Positions 43,561 to 56,688 of a stretch of DNA of 64,000 nucleotides are shown here, piece by piece. The stretch is taken from the NCBI GenBank assembly GCA_902805475.1, contig CADCSX010000023.1, positions 2,294,001 to 2,358,000 of the forward strand, given 5' to 3'. Source of the DNA: Entonaema liquescens. Its lineage: Eukaryota; Ascomycota; Sordariomycetes; Xylariales; Xylariaceae. How positions within the stretch are numbered: position 1 is the stretch's first letter; every line of letters begins with the position of its first letter. The notes below the pieces were generated by a model that had not been told where the DNA came from, searched no databases, and was given only the letters and a program-made list of their open reading frames with translations. The position numbers were made by a program, and so were the translations under genes.

Positions 43561-46500
43561 TTACGTCGCCAACCCAAGCCACTTCAACGCCTTCCGACTA
43601 CTGCCCTTCCGCGGGCCCCCGCGCTTCCCGTACAGCGGCATGTACTTGCGCGCTTCGGCCGCGAGCCGCGCGTCCTCCTCGTCCCAGCCGGCGGAATCCC
43701 ACTCCCCGTCCCCTCCTCGTCTATACCGGCGGTATTGGGGTCTCGCCCGAGGATGCTGCGCAGCTTGTTCCGTTGACTGCGGGTCGTGCGGGTCGATGTT
43801 ATGGAGCCTTTGGAGGATTTGACGAGGGGCGTTTTGGTCTTGGTCTGGGATGGGGAGGCGGCGGGGTGGAGGAGCTTCCGGGAGGGGGCTTGAAGGGCTG
43901 GGGAGGGAGGATGGCGATGGGGATGAGGCGGATGGGGAGGAGTGGTGTTTGGGTGGTGGAGGAGGCGGGTTGGTATCTGTGTATACGATGCCTGAGTTAT
44001 ACGCTGCTGGAGGGTCGTCCTCGCTGGCGTGTTGTTTCCGGAAACCCATTATGGCGGAGGCGCTGGTTACGGGGCCGGGCTGTTGGGCTGAGCTGATTAG
44101 GGGCGTCTGGGCTAATGGTCTGCCCTGGTTGTGAGAATGGGGGCGGGAATGTGAGTCTCGCTTGGCGTCTCGATCGATATGCATCGACGCCCTCGACGCC
44201 ATGCCCTCTGGGATATAGAACGCCGAGATGTCAATGAGGATCTTCCAGATTGTGGAGATCAGAGTCGCGATCTCGGACTCGTTCGCCGAGGACGTAAGCA
44301 GGAAATTGGCTTTAGAAAACGACGGTGTCTCGCTATGCTTAGAGCGTGATGGAGCAAGAAGTGTGGCGCCGCTACGTGTCGTGCTACGTAGGATCCCAGG
44401 CCCCGAATCGGTGCGCAGGTGTGTGCTTGTTCGGGGCGGGACTTTGAAGCCGGGGTAAGGTTGAGGAGAGGTATCTTCAGAATATAGGATTCCGGCTACC
44501 TTTAACAGGTCGACGCCGACTAGCCGTTGTAAGGCCAGGACGGTTGCTAGATGTTCAGGGGGGTACTCGAGTAGGAGGAATCGTGTTGCTGAATGAGCAG
44601 CCATATATGTCTCAAGATGAGGTATGATCAGTGTAGCCAAGAGGAGAGGGTTAGAAAAGGGGTTATCTTGGGTTTGGTTGGTTAGGGGCTGTGAGGTGAA
44701 GGCTTGCATGGCGTTCGCGATGAGGAATCTATACCAAGACCAGTTCGTTAGTTTCATTCTCACTATGATGACATCTTCGTGGCTATCACTCACCTCAAAT
44801 CCAACCTCCCACTCCGACTTACACCATTCGGTTTCGTACCAAGCTTTTCCAAAGAGCCGCTAATCGCACCGAGGAACTCCTTGTCAACACCCTGCTGGGC
44901 CCCAACAGCAAGGATGAGATCGACTTTCCGCTTCCGTTGTATGACCGTGCCCGACTCCGCTTCCCGAAAGACCGGCTTCCAGAGACTGCTAAGCTCAGGT
45001 AGCAGAGGGAAGTTGAATTGATGGTAGCCAGTGTCCTCAGGTGGGAAGTAGATGTTCAAAATAGAGCGGAGCGAGTTCTGCATACACACGGCTGTCCTGC
45101 AGTCGGTCGTTGTGAAGTCGTGGAAGCACTTATCTAGCTTTCTAACAGCTAGAGGTGGAGTTTGGGCTGGAGTTGGTGGAGTGGAAGGTCTGTGGCTGTT
45201 TGTACTCGGCTTGAATGGCCAAGCTCGAGATGGTTCGGGATATTTCCCGTACGCGAAGGGGTCATAGTCGTCCGAACTCATTCGATAAGCCGGTGCCACT
45301 TCTGAGTGTTGGACACGACTGTGTCTCTTATTATCCGGGACGGTGGGCTCTGATTCTTGTGGACTCGGAGTGCTTGGTTGATGGCAGACTTCTTTTGCTT
45401 CCTCTTCTGGGGTGGCTTAGATATAGGGTATTTCCCTCTCGGAAAGATTGGATCGTTTCTTCTAGTTCAAGATCCTGCTTCTCCGATTTGAAGAGTATTA
45501 CCAGATTTTCGACCATGGGCAGCACTGGTTCGTGGGACCCAGGGGTCGTTTTCCGTAGGACCTTCAATATAGAGAAATATGGAATCTCTTGTGTCACTCT
45601 TTGAAATACCATGGGTTGGTTCCGCTTCAGTAGTGGTTCCTTTATCTACGTAACTATTCCTTGGACTTGTACCGCGGTCGACATAAGTTGCTGGCCGTAA
45701 CGCTGACTTCTGGAGTCTTAGAGGGGAAGGGGGATTCCGTCTGACCATAGACCTTCCCGGCGCGCCGAAAGTTGGCCTAGGAATCTCGGTCGTAAACTTA
45801 GACCGGAGTGTTGGCTTATCTTGGTGTGCCCCTGGACTAGTATCCATACTCTGTGGTCTTGAACGGGGAGGCTCTGGGAAACTACACAGGAGGATATCTT
45901 GGTTGCGTATGGCGCTGGAGTACATCCGATCAACAGGTTTTATCTTTTTATGAGACACCGCCGAGGCAGAAGGCCGAACATCGACGGCGAATGCTTCGCA
46001 TATCGATGGCGTGTTCAGCGCCGATTCAAACTTGAAAGACCGTGGACTACTCAAGTCTAAGCTTGCAGGTGACCATTTGCTTTTAGGACGCTCCTCATCC
46101 AGGCTATCCGGGGATTTTGGTTGGCAGCCAAGCTCGTCTATGAGTGATCCAGCCGGCTCGAGGGTTCGCCTCGTAGTCTTTCGCGAGTCCAGAGTAGTGT
46201 GGCTGCGGCGGGGGGTCTTAGGGGGGTCTGAGTTGCGAGTATTTCTCCCTTGCCACTTGCGAGCCCCGAAGACATAGAAAGGGGCTGCATCTTGAAAGTC
46301 GTCAACCATCCGATAAGTTGGTGGTACACTTGTGCTTCGGGATCGAGTTGTGTTCGTGAGGTCGATCTCATTGTTTGGTTGCAACGAGGCTGTTTGTAGG
46401 TCGAGGGCTTCGGCGGCTCTCATAGCCTCGGATGCTGGATCACCAACTATCTCTCCATCGTCACTACTCCGCTGCGGTCCGGCAGGGTTGATTTGCAATG

Positions 46501-46930
46501 AATCAAAATCCATATTCGTAATATGCTGACTTTGGAGCCCAGCAACTCCGTCTCTAACGAGTCTGTGGAAGATACGTTCGGCTTTAGCGAAATCCCCGTT
46601 TGTCAAGTGTTTGCTGATCTCGGCAATACATTCCATCTGGGCGCTTGCCGTGCCCCCGTTCATGAATACAAGCCGTTTATTCCTTGGTGTAGAGTTCTGT
46701 AAGAATGCCCGCGCAACTTCGGCTCTATCATTACATGCGTTATGTACCGCTAGAATATGCGACTGGGCATGGAAGTGAACTTCCAGGTTCTCTTCCTTCA
46801 TAAACTGTTGGAGTGGCGGGATGATCAGTATATTTGGTGAACTTGGAAGAAGTCGAAGCTGTGTCGATATGGTATCTTGGGGGCCTTCGAAAGCTATCAA
46901 GCTCCCATGGTATTGAGATATAGCCTCCAT
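43561..46930 (-). CDS. large conserved disordered fungal protein (one gene split by frame breaks)
   Basis: Reads as a single gene, although the frames look like three ORFs. The N-terminal part (46930-45530) starts MEAISQYHGSLIAFEGPQD and includes a helical region with ERIFHRLVRDGVAG (about residues 125-140), then about 250 Ser/Pro/Arg-rich residues and IFLYIEGPTENDPW. The second part (about 45545-45440) gives PMVENLVILFKSEKQDLELE. The third (about 45420-44794) runs through SSDDYDPFAYGKYPEP and YHQFNFPLLPELSSLWKPVF. After an intron (44793-44729) come FLIANAMQAFTSQPL and LEYPPEHLATVLALQRLVG. The Pro/Ser-rich C-terminus ends at 43561. I recall homologues carrying the misleading name 'gastric mucin-like protein'; no enzymatic motif is visible. 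The frame changes at about 45520-45545, 45435 and 45415 are compatible with lost bases, though a missed intron remains possible. Confidence 0.72.
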
Positions 46931-49657
46931 GATGCCGTCTTAGACTTCCCGTTAGTTTATATAATCTATAACGGGACTCTCAGCCGCTCAGAAAGACCGG
47001 AAGGCTTGGAGGCGCTAGTTAGTATACAAGACTCGTTATAAGATATCAACGTCCAGTCACCTTTGTAGGTTACCACGCCACATTCCAGTTTTCGACCAAG
47101 GCGTAAAATCCTACTCCTGTTTCCTGAATAGGAAGTCTTAGGAGAGGCCGGTGAGGGTGGGATATGGACCGGGGCCTATCAGCCTATCATCTATGCCGAA
47201 TAGTGGCTTATGTTAAGCGAAACTACTATAAGCTTGGGTGGTTCAGCATGAATGATGGATGGATAGTGATTTTGGGGCGAAGAGCCTTAGACGAGGAGGA
47301 ACTATACTGTTCAGATAGACAAGATCATAGGAGGTGCCAATGATAGTATAGCCGAGAAGGCACCTTCAGCCCCAGCAGGAAATTCTTAAGGAAGCAAATA
47401 GCAGAGGGTCAGTCAAGGGTCGATAGAAGTGTGAGAAGAACAGCTATTCGCATGCTTGGCACTCATTCCTGGAGAGAATACCACAAACGAGCAATCTCGA
47501 ACTCTATACACAGTACTAGGTACACGGTGATATATCGTGCCTGAGATCGTAAGCGCAGCAACGCGAATGCTTGACAAACAGCTTCTCTGGTTTTCTCTTG
47601 CATGCTGCTTAAGCGAGGAAAATCACGGATAGCAGCATTTGCAGCAATGTTAGCATGGCATAGCCTGCATTGTTGGAATCTTAAAAGTGGCATGGGGTGG
47701 CTCTAGAGTCTCGAAACGCGCGAAATCAAAATTGAAGTTTCCCGAGTACGGTAATTCGAAGGACGGCTACTGCGGACTAATAGATCTGATATGTGACTAC
47801 CGAAGGGAAGTCTAGACACCTACACTTGAGATGCTAGTTCAAGTGGATATACACACATAGTAGGCCAAGACATCTTTCGGCAGTAAGGAAAAAAAGTAAG
47901 TATAGATCGGGAACAAGGCAAGGGGTCAACGTTGGTCCGAGTCGTGTGCCGCGTAAAGTAAGTTGTTATTGCTTCTATAAAAGTAAGTAATTCCTCGAAG
48001 ATGAGCAAACGCAAGTGTCGTGTTTGTTGACGAGAATAAGGATCTGCATACCTGAGTGAATCAAAATACCGGGCTTCGGTGTATGATGCCATATTTTCTT
48101 ATAGGAATGACATATAGGTATTATTTCAAGTTCAACCTAGGCTATTTATCTCTTACCAATCAAGATAGCCATGTAGTTAACGAGGTTGTTTATTCTATAG
48201 GTACCATCGATCAGTTCGTACCTATGTTAAGTTGCCTTACTAAGTCGTGTTTAGGTAGATATCCTCAAGTTCCATCGAGATACCTACTCGTCTAGAGCAA
48301 GGTGACTTAGATTGGGCTTGAATAGGTACCCACTCACATAATACTTTCGGTATAAGATGAAGCAGAGCTTTATTTAGCAGAGTTCACATAAACTTCGAAG
48401 TACCTTACCCATCCCCGGGTTTTTAGGCAAATTTGGTGGTTCATGAAGATTGTGGCTGCATGGAAAAAGGAAAAGGCAATTACCTATATCTCGTACTAAG
48501 ATTTCTAATGGCGTAATAGAGTTTGGACGTCTTCAGACCCCGAAGTTCATTTTGCCTTTTAATAAAGAAGCAAGGGATAATTTCAATAATAGCAATAGTC
48601 TAATGCGAGAGGTAACTTTGTCGGCCATATTCACGTCCAGGTTGAATTCAAATGAGCGGCCTTCCGCATGGCTACTAATGTGGCTGTCCAGTTCGAGAAG
48701 CAGTCAGAACGCGTTCTTCATCGATTCCGCATTGCAGATCGTTTACTTGTACCTTATTAGACCATGTGGCGTGCATAGGATTTATGAGATGCTAGAGAGG
48801 ATTTGCTTATTATGTGGCCACCTCTCCCGCACGCCACGACCAACAGCCGAGAAACTTATTTTACGATACGGAGAGGAAAAGGTACGTAGAAAACAGTGTT
48901 GCTCGAGTACTGGATACGTATATATTCTGCACGGCCAACCTGACTTCCATCTTACGCCACGCAGAATCCCGCATTAGCGACGGACGCCAAAAAGCGCAAA
49001 CGGTGGACGGAGTTCGCTTACATGAGCGAATCGTTTGCACATTTAGGTATATCGCCTCTCTGTTAGGCCTCAATAGTCATGTAGAAAAATAGATTGAAAA
49101 GGTAAGAGCTGATCCTTTGCAATCATGTTGAAGAGCCACCACCTACGAGCACACCATGCTTCCTACACGTTATTTTGAGACAGTCTAAGCGAAAAGAATG
49201 CAAGTCTCCCATTTAGGTTTTTCATATTCCATGACCTTACTTACGAAGAATTCTATACTCCACAGAGAAATTCTAATTCTATCTTGGCAGCCTTCCATTA
49301 GACCTGGCGTAGATAGGTACCTCTTACTATTGCCGCAGGGGACCGTCAGGAGGTTGGCAACCGTACGGTATGACTTAGGTGAAATCAAGTAATACATGAG
49401 ATTCCCTCAGACTGAGCCGCTTCTTTTAATTCGAGTCAGACAAGGGTAACATTGTAGTTCGAGTGGGAGTACGAGAATAAGGTTTCAGGGGACACTTGTG
49501 TCCTATGGCCGCATGGTCGCCTCATACACGTGAACTTTCATTCGATTCCAATGAAACAAGGCAATCCCGTTTATTCAGTCGCCAGCCGCCAATAAGCCGC
49601 TTTTTCCCGAAAGTCGTCTCAAATCCATTGCCTGCCTCGAAGTGCTTCAGGGGTTGA
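46931..49657. other. intergenic, 2.7 kb
   Basis: No gene I can support. Frames at 48450-48977 and 48814-49092 (+) are open for 90-175 codons but show no domain and no splice partner. The first 200 bases are the promoter side of the gene starting at 46930. Confidence 0.45.
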
Positions 49658-50950
49658 TCATTCATCGTCTTCTTCCATCAACGCCAAAAGTTCAGCTTCT
49701 TCATCTGCTGTCATTACTCCTTTTACAGGCTCTGCTGGGGCTTCGACTTTAAGCCCCTTTTCGTCTCTCTCCTTATTGATCTTATCTAGGTCGGCCTGTC
49801 CAATCGGCCATGTCCTTATAGTTCCGTCGATAGACACTGAAGCAACTCGCTTGCCTGCGCTGAGGACAACTAAGTCAGTGACCTCATCGTAGTGACCCTC
49901 GAGTATACTGTATAGTTTCCCGGATGAACGATCCCAAACTTTGATATCTTCGTCTCTTCCGGCTGTGATTATCCACTGATCCGTTACGGCAACGGCTCGT
50001 ACATGATCGCCGTGGTGAACTGAATCATCAGTAGTAAATCCCTTCAGCCGTGATAGACATTTCGCAGTGCCGTCGCCACTTGATGTCCATAGGTCAACCT
50101 CTTCGCCTTCGGAATCAAATACCACTTTGTATACCGTAGTATCATGTTCTAAAATCGTGTGGCGAACAGCCCCAGGTTCATCCGGAGAAGCTTCTTTAAT
50201 TTGCTCGAAACCGTCAAGACGAATGCGCCATCGACGGATATGAGGGTCGCTACTGGCGCTGACAAGTATGACTTCGTCAGGCCCCGACTGCACTGGGTCA
50301 ACTACAAGGTCCTGAATGGCCATCATGGAGACGGCCTGGTCTTGTAATACGTGAAGTCGAGATCCGCTATCAATGTCCCATACAATGATTTTCTTGTCTG
50401 CACCGCCGCTGACCAATACATTCTTTCCTCCAATCTTGGCGGTCACAACGGCCTTGACGAAGTCTGAATGACCATCATACTTGCGCCCGGGTGCCTTAGA
50501 ACCTAGGTCCCACGACCATACGTTCTTATCCCAAGAACCGGCAAAGAGTGTTTTGTTATCAGGTCCACCGACAGCAATACATGTCACTGGTGCCGATGGA
50601 CCTCGAAACACCTGCTTGGTATCCCCTGTCTGAAATAACGAAGTCAATACCTTTACTCTTAGTAGAGTACCTTTATGTTAACTTACATCAACATTCACCC
50701 GACGGACTGCGCCGGCGGACTCAGCAACAAGAACGGAGGATGGGTCAGTGGGGTCGGATATGGCAGCTAACAGCTTTGATTTCAAAGCGATAGGGTTGCC
50801 ATTCTTGTTACCAGCTTTTGCCGCACGCCTTTCTCTCTTGGCCTGCTCGGCACTATAAATAACAAGGTTAAAGATATGGACTGATGTTATAGTCTAGGAT
50901 ATAGCATACTCGGTCTGGAAGAATTGATCTGGGGATGTTCCTTTGTTCAT
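49658..50950 (-). CDS. WD40-repeat protein
   Basis: Exons 50950-50910, 50852-50687, 50629-49658 (introns 57 nt each) give 392 residues. The N-terminus MNKGTSPDQFFQT is followed by a basic helix (AKRERRAAKAG). The rest is a beta-propeller with about seven blades; recognisable ends include LFAGSWDKNVWSWDL, LVSGGADKKIIVWDI, LVSASSDPHIRRWRI, LWTSSGDGTAKCL, IITAGRDEDIKVWDR and VASVSIDGTIRTWPI. The C-terminus is acidic and Glu-rich (ADEEAELLALMEEDDE). The exact orthologue is not identified; it is a scaffold-type protein. It shares a 0.57-kb upstream region with Ctf4 in head-to-head orientation. Confidence 0.88.
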
Positions 50951-51517
50951 CGTGACGATTATGAGGACTAACAAGTATTCAGGGGTTACTGGATAATTTA
51001 TTTTCGGAATGACAAAGCTGGAATCGGAATCTTCTGTGTTGACACAAACTTCCACGTCTATGTAGTATAGTAGAAGCTATCTACAACTTGATAATATTTT
51101 TTTTTTTTTTTTTTTAAATCGTTGCCTACGCAGGCAACCACATTTATATTCCTAGTGCCGCCATTCGAAATTTGCCCTCTTATGTAAAATCGCGTTGAAA
51201 TGCGACTGAGTGTTTAGTAGAAATGGCTTTCGTGCATTATCGCTCTATCGCGGTAGAGCTGATATTGGAGATTTGGAGAAAGGTGGGACCAGTCTCTAAC
51301 GCACTGGCCATGCGGAAGAGGGGCATCCCTGCTCGCCGTAATCCGTAAACGCGCTTTCGTTAATTGAATTGTCAAACGCGCGACGCGTTTTCCACTATAC
51401 GTTTTTCCACTATCTTAAGTTATACCAATATACCAACCCAATCCAATTTTTGGAGCTTGTTCTCATTTTTTTTTGACTGTTGATGTCCTCGAATTCATGT
51501 GAGAGACGAATATCAAA
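50951..51517. promoter_or_regulatory. bidirectional promoter region, WD40 gene / ctf4
   Basis: 567 bases between two divergent start codons. It contains a T19 run (51097-51115) and an acgcgcgacgcgttt stretch at 51376-51390. ACGCGT is the MluI cell-cycle box (MCB) core known from G1/S genes; the near-match gacgcg occurs here, so cell-cycle control of ctf4 is possible but unproven. Confidence 0.4.
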
Positions 51518-54083
51518 ATGGCATCAACAGCACCTCTTCGCCCTCGAGCAAGGCCGGCTCATACTCAGGGTTCAACTCACTGCGCTTACACTCCTGACGG
51601 TTCCAAGTTGGTGACCGTCGGTTCAAATAATACAATCCGATTATACAAGACAGGTTTTGATGGCGAGCCTATCAATATCGACGATTGCCAAGAACAGAAC
51701 GTTAGTGTAGACGCCTCTGACGAATTCTTCGTTGTCGGCTCCGAAGATGGTACTGTCAGTCTCTATTCGATACCCGATGCTGCATTCGACAAGTTCCTAC
51801 TTCGATGTTCTCTCCCGATTCGTGACGTCGCACTTTCGCCAGACTCCAAGTGGTGCGCCGTTGCCAGCGACGAATTGACTGTGAAGCTCGTACGAACCGA
51901 CGATAACAGCCAAATCCGTCACCTTAAAGAGCATAATAAGCCTACGAAGCATCTCGCTTTCGATACTAAAGGGTCTACTGTCACACTATCTTGTACTGAT
52001 GGAATCGTATACGTGTACTCCATCTCCTCTGATGAGCCGGAACTTATAAGGAAAGTTGACGGTGTCATTGGTGCATTGGATACCGAGTCAGATGTTAGTT
52101 CGAAGATTGTGTGGCACCCTGACGGGCGTGCCTTTGCAGTCCCAACTCCAACAAGAGATATCCAAGTCGTCTCTCAGAATGACTGGGAAAGGCAACGAAC
52201 ATTTTCCAACGGCCACAATGGGGAGGTTACCGCTTTGGCCTGGTCACCAAACGGTGCTATACTGGCATCCGCCGGCAAGGATAAAAGGATATTGTTATGG
52301 GAGACCAAAACCCAAAGTGTTATTGCCAGACTCGACTATTCCAACGTGATTGATATAGCGTGGCATCCTAGAGATAATCTAGTTTCTTTTACGAACTCGG
52401 ATGGTGAAGTCTATATCCATCCAGACTTCGTACCGGAGCAATTCGCACCCCTGTTGAAGCTTGGAAAGCAACCTGCTCCTTTTATTCATGATCCCTTATC
52501 AGAGATTCCAGCGAAGGCCAGGAGACCCGCGGACACGATCGTGCCCGTCCTCAACCGAAGGAATAGAGAAGGAAGTTATGATTCTCTTATGGATGGACCA
52601 ATGGAAGAGGACGATGATTTCGTAGTAGATGACGATGGAGCTGGCTACGTGATCAATGGGAATGGAAAGCGTATGCATGACGACCTTGATGTTTTTGGCG
52701 AACCAATAAGCAAACGCCCTCACCTCGAACCGGAATACCATGAAGCTTTCCAACCTGGTTCAACACCGTGGCGAGGCAACCGAAAATACCTTTGCTTGAA
52801 TCTTATCGGATTCGTCTGGACGGTCGACCAAGATGGCCACAATACGGTTACGGTGGAATTCTACGATCACGAATTCCACAGAGACTTCCACTTCACCGAC
52901 ACCTTCCTCTACGACAAGGCCTGCCTGACAGAGAACGGCACCCTATTCTCTTGCCCACCTAAGGATGACACACCAGCAACTATATTTTACCGACCTCACG
53001 AGACGTGGACAAATCGTACCGACTGGAGGACGCAGTTACCTAAAGGGGAGGCGGTTTTGGCCATGTCTCTTAGCGACTCATTCGTAACTGTTACGACAAC
53101 TGCAAACTATGTTCGAGTCTACACGCTCTTCGGCATCCCTTATAAAGTGTACAGACCCAAGAGTACACCGATGGTTACCTGCACAAGCTGGAGAGACTAC
53201 GTGATGACAATCGGCAATGGCCCTGTTGGTGCAGATGGGCATACTAGACTTTTATACACTATTGAGAACGTGAAGAGGGACGAAATTTGTCAAAATGAAG
53301 ACACCGTCGCACTACCTGAGGGTGCAACGCTAAAGAGTGTCTTCTTCTCTGACAGCGGTGTAAGTAAAAGCCATCCATCCTCCATGAGTAGCGCTAACCC
53401 AGTACTAGGACCCATGTATCTATGATTCTACGGGCACTCTCCTGACTTTGCTACATTGGCGCCAGCCGTCGAGGGCTTCCTGGATACCACTCTTAGATAC
53501 CAAACTCCTCCCGCGTCTTGCTTCCGGTCGGAAGACAGAGACTTATTTCCCAATCGCTGTGGCGGACAACAAATTCCACTGCATTATCCTCAAGGGCGGC
53601 GATCAATATCCATACTTCCCACGCCCTCTCCTCTCCGAATTCGACTTCTCCATCCCGCTTACCTCAGAACCACCCAAGCAGAAGAACCCCGACGCCATGG
53701 ACCAGGATGGCACTCCCGAGCCTGAAGACGACGAGTCGGAGTCGCGCAAGCTGGAGCAGCAGTTCCTACTTAAGGGCATTACAGCGGCGCAGTTACAGGA
53801 TCTGGCGGACTCGACGAGTGGCAGTCACACCCAGCGTTCTAACCTCGCGCGTCTCGAGCTCGAAATCGACAAGACGCTCCTACAGCTCCTGGCTATCGAG
53901 TGCCGCGAAGGCGAGGATCGCGGTATGCGCGCGCTCGAAATTGTCGAGCTCATGCGCGACCGTACAGGACGCATGATCGAGGCCGCGGGCAAGGTCGCGG
54001 AACGCTATGGAAGATCTATCTTGGGAGAGAAGATACGCGAGGTCGGCGAGCGTAAGGCTAATGCTATGGATGATGACTTTTAA
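51518..54083 (+). CDS. ctf4: Ctf4/Mcl1/AND-1 replisome adaptor (SepB)
   Basis: Trimeric hub linking the CMG helicase to DNA polymerase alpha and other partners at replication forks; also needed for cohesion. Exons 51518-53359 and 53409-54083 (49-nt intron) give 838 residues. WD40 blades occupy about residues 10-320 (SKLVTVGSNNTIRLYKT, EFFVVGSEDGTVSLY, GAILASAGKDKRILLWE). An acidic linker (MEEDDDFVVDDD) precedes the Mcl1/Ctf4 middle propeller (about 410-710), including NLIGFVWTVDQDGHNTV and FTDTFLYDKACLTENGTLF. The helical C-terminus, LEQQFLLKGITAAQLQ to GRSILGEKIREVGERK, matches the Ctf4 C-terminal bundle. No frame problems over 2.5 kb. Confidence 0.94.
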
Positions 54084-56688
54084 GCTGGCACAAGAAGTAG
54101 AGCGATGGAGATTTAATTTGCATCTGAATTATGTCGGCGTTACGACAGGTGCTCTGCTATGAGAGCGGCGTAAGGAGTGTAGAAATTAAGGTATAATTAT
54201 ATTAGGTCCGTGACGTACCTTACTACATAATGCCTAGGCTCGTAAACGACCAAGAGGATTGAATATATGAGCTTTTCAAATAAGATGTAATATGGCGATG
54301 ATGCTCGGTATATAAAGACATTCCGATACCAGTAACATCTTGCGAGGGGAGACTGCAGATGTTTTACCTACCTAATTTATGTTTATATACGATATATTTC
54401 AAATCGGCTTCCTACTAACTGCGATGCAGTACAGCAAATGGTGAATCCTTACTGATCTATCTATCTCAAAGCATAATTTACCTCCTACATACTAAGTGGT
54501 ATGATATCGCTTATACAAGTTATAACCAGGGGCTTCCAGCCTACATAATTCTACAAAGCCTCTTATCCCTATTCAAGCAACGCCCATGATTTTGCTAACC
54601 GTCGTATCAATAATACGATGCGAATAATAGCCTTTAGATATGTATTTACGAATTAAGTATAGTATTCCGAAGTTTACGATAGCCCTGGTCGGTAGTGCTC
54701 TCGCATATTGGCGTAGGCTTAACAGCGGGTGCTATTTTCAGGGTTGGAGAAGCCATCAGGCATCGCGGAATTACCTGAAACTTATAAGGACGCTTCAAGT
54801 TAGGCTCATAAATATTTCCCGATGCGATAGATATTCAACAGCGGCTTCACGTTATTATAGTTAGTGTCTATGGTTAGTTGTGTAGATCTAAGCACGTAAT
54901 TGTTAAAAGCGGTTTAATTCTCCGTAAGAGGGAAATTAGTGAATGCTTCAATCCTGATCTTTCTTCTCATGTTAGGAATAATCATGGTTCACGATGCCAT
55001 TTCAGTCCAAAAGGGTACCAAAACCCGAGTAGTACGAACTGGGTTCGAATCCCTCCCAACAAGCAATAGCAAAGTGCCAGAACGAAGGAGTTGTTAATTT
55101 ATTCCCCCACGTGGACGTTGATCAGGGATTTACCGACAAGGCTCTCTGTTAGGACCGGTATTTACAAGGTAACCTAGGTTAGTTAATACTCAGATACTCA
55201 GCATAACTTCTAGCCCCCACGTTTGGGTTGGGGTCTTCGATACATGTAGCTCCGTGTAAAAGGCACGGAAGAACGGCTAAAGTACTCACAGACGCGATTG
55301 GCGTCAGGACTATCGATTTTCGATGGAGACTTGTTTTTCGGAACATACCTTATTATAACGTTTGGGTAGGACGGGCAGGATTTACAAACACCACGACGTA
55401 AAGGCCCGATGGAGAAATCGATAATCTGTGATGCGATGGTGATGTGTTCTATTCGACCATTCGCCATGTTTCAAAAGTCGACCGAAACCAAGCTGATGGT
55501 AAAATGGGCTTTGCATCATGCGGGCGGCGTCGTACTCAAACGTACGCAGAATACCGATAACTCCAAATGGTACAGATCTGCTTGCAGGAAATGTCACCTA
55601 GGACGTCGTGGTTTGTTCGGCTTGCCCGACTGGGGGCAGCTTTTAACCTGATGGTGAGTTTGAAATAGCTTATAGCAGTGAAAATAGTCTCAGGGTACCG
55701 TTGTTTTCGATACACAGTCCATCATGCGTGGCCTTGTTGATACTTGGATAACCCATACATAAGGTATCGATGCGATTTAGTGGAACGAGTCAACAAGGTA
55801 CGTTGATATTATATCCTTACTTACCTAGGTACCCAAGGTATATTAGTAGTGAAGTTCATTCGATGATGATAATATCCTATTTACTAAAAACCACAACCCA
55901 TAGCAACTTTACCAAGTCAAGTCAGATTATACGTATAAGTCCCGATCCTACGCATAGCTTAACCATCCACGGTAACGAACCCCGACATCACGCCGTGTAA
56001 TAAATAGATTTAATCAAGTTGGAGACTTCTCGAATGCTGTGCCGCTTATAAGTAAGCACGCAGTGCTACCACATGGCAGTAAGGTCTCACGTATTACACA
56101 TAAATTACAGCCCTCCAATGGGACTAATTCACATCGTGAGCTCCGGGAGCCACAGCCCACGTTTTCAACCAACTTGGATTAGAGCTGTGACCCGCCCCCG
56201 TATAGACAGGGGGGTAACTAGCGAAGTCTACCACGATTCATGGTATCGATAATCCCGAACGTGTCTGGAATAGTATCAGTGGCCCTAACGGCATTAGGGG
56301 AACCAGAGATATACCATGCGTGCAATCCACACCCTATCTTCCGTAGTATGTATGTTAGGTACAGATTGGATATTTGAGATGGGGCTAGACATAAAAGAGA
56401 CACAAAAAAGACTTTGTCTTGGACAGGATCAATCAGTTACGAATATGTGAGTAGTACTGTGAGCGCACCCACGGCGCAGCAGCAATCCTTCGGCTTAAAA
56501 CAAAACGGATGCCCCAGATTTCCGCTTGCACTGGAGACGAGGTCGGCCCAACGGCTTCTTTTTTTTTTCTACAATTTCTAAAACCTTACGTAGTCACAAC
56601 AACGATGAGGACATCGATGAGGTGGCGAGAGGCGACGTAGTAAATCACGGATGGTTGTTGGCCGTAATAACCCGTCGACACTCCGAAC
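54084..56688. other. intergenic, 2.6 kb
   Basis: No supportable gene. A box-B-like ggttcgaatcc lies at 55041-55053, but no tRNA fold can be built around it. T-run at 56558-56567. Confidence 0.5.

Noticed and set aside
43002..43577. 191-codon hydrophobic minus-strand frame
   Set aside because: Its start is generated by the ggggagaa repeat and it overlaps the end of a better-supported gene; no family resemblance.
48450..49092. Open frames of 175 and 92 codons
   Set aside because: No domain, no coding bias and no splice partners; they overlap each other in different frames.
55036..55060. tRNA gene suggested by ggttcgaatccc
   Set aside because: The box B match is perfect, but the T stem pairs only three bases and no acceptor stem, anticodon arm or box A at proper distance can be built.
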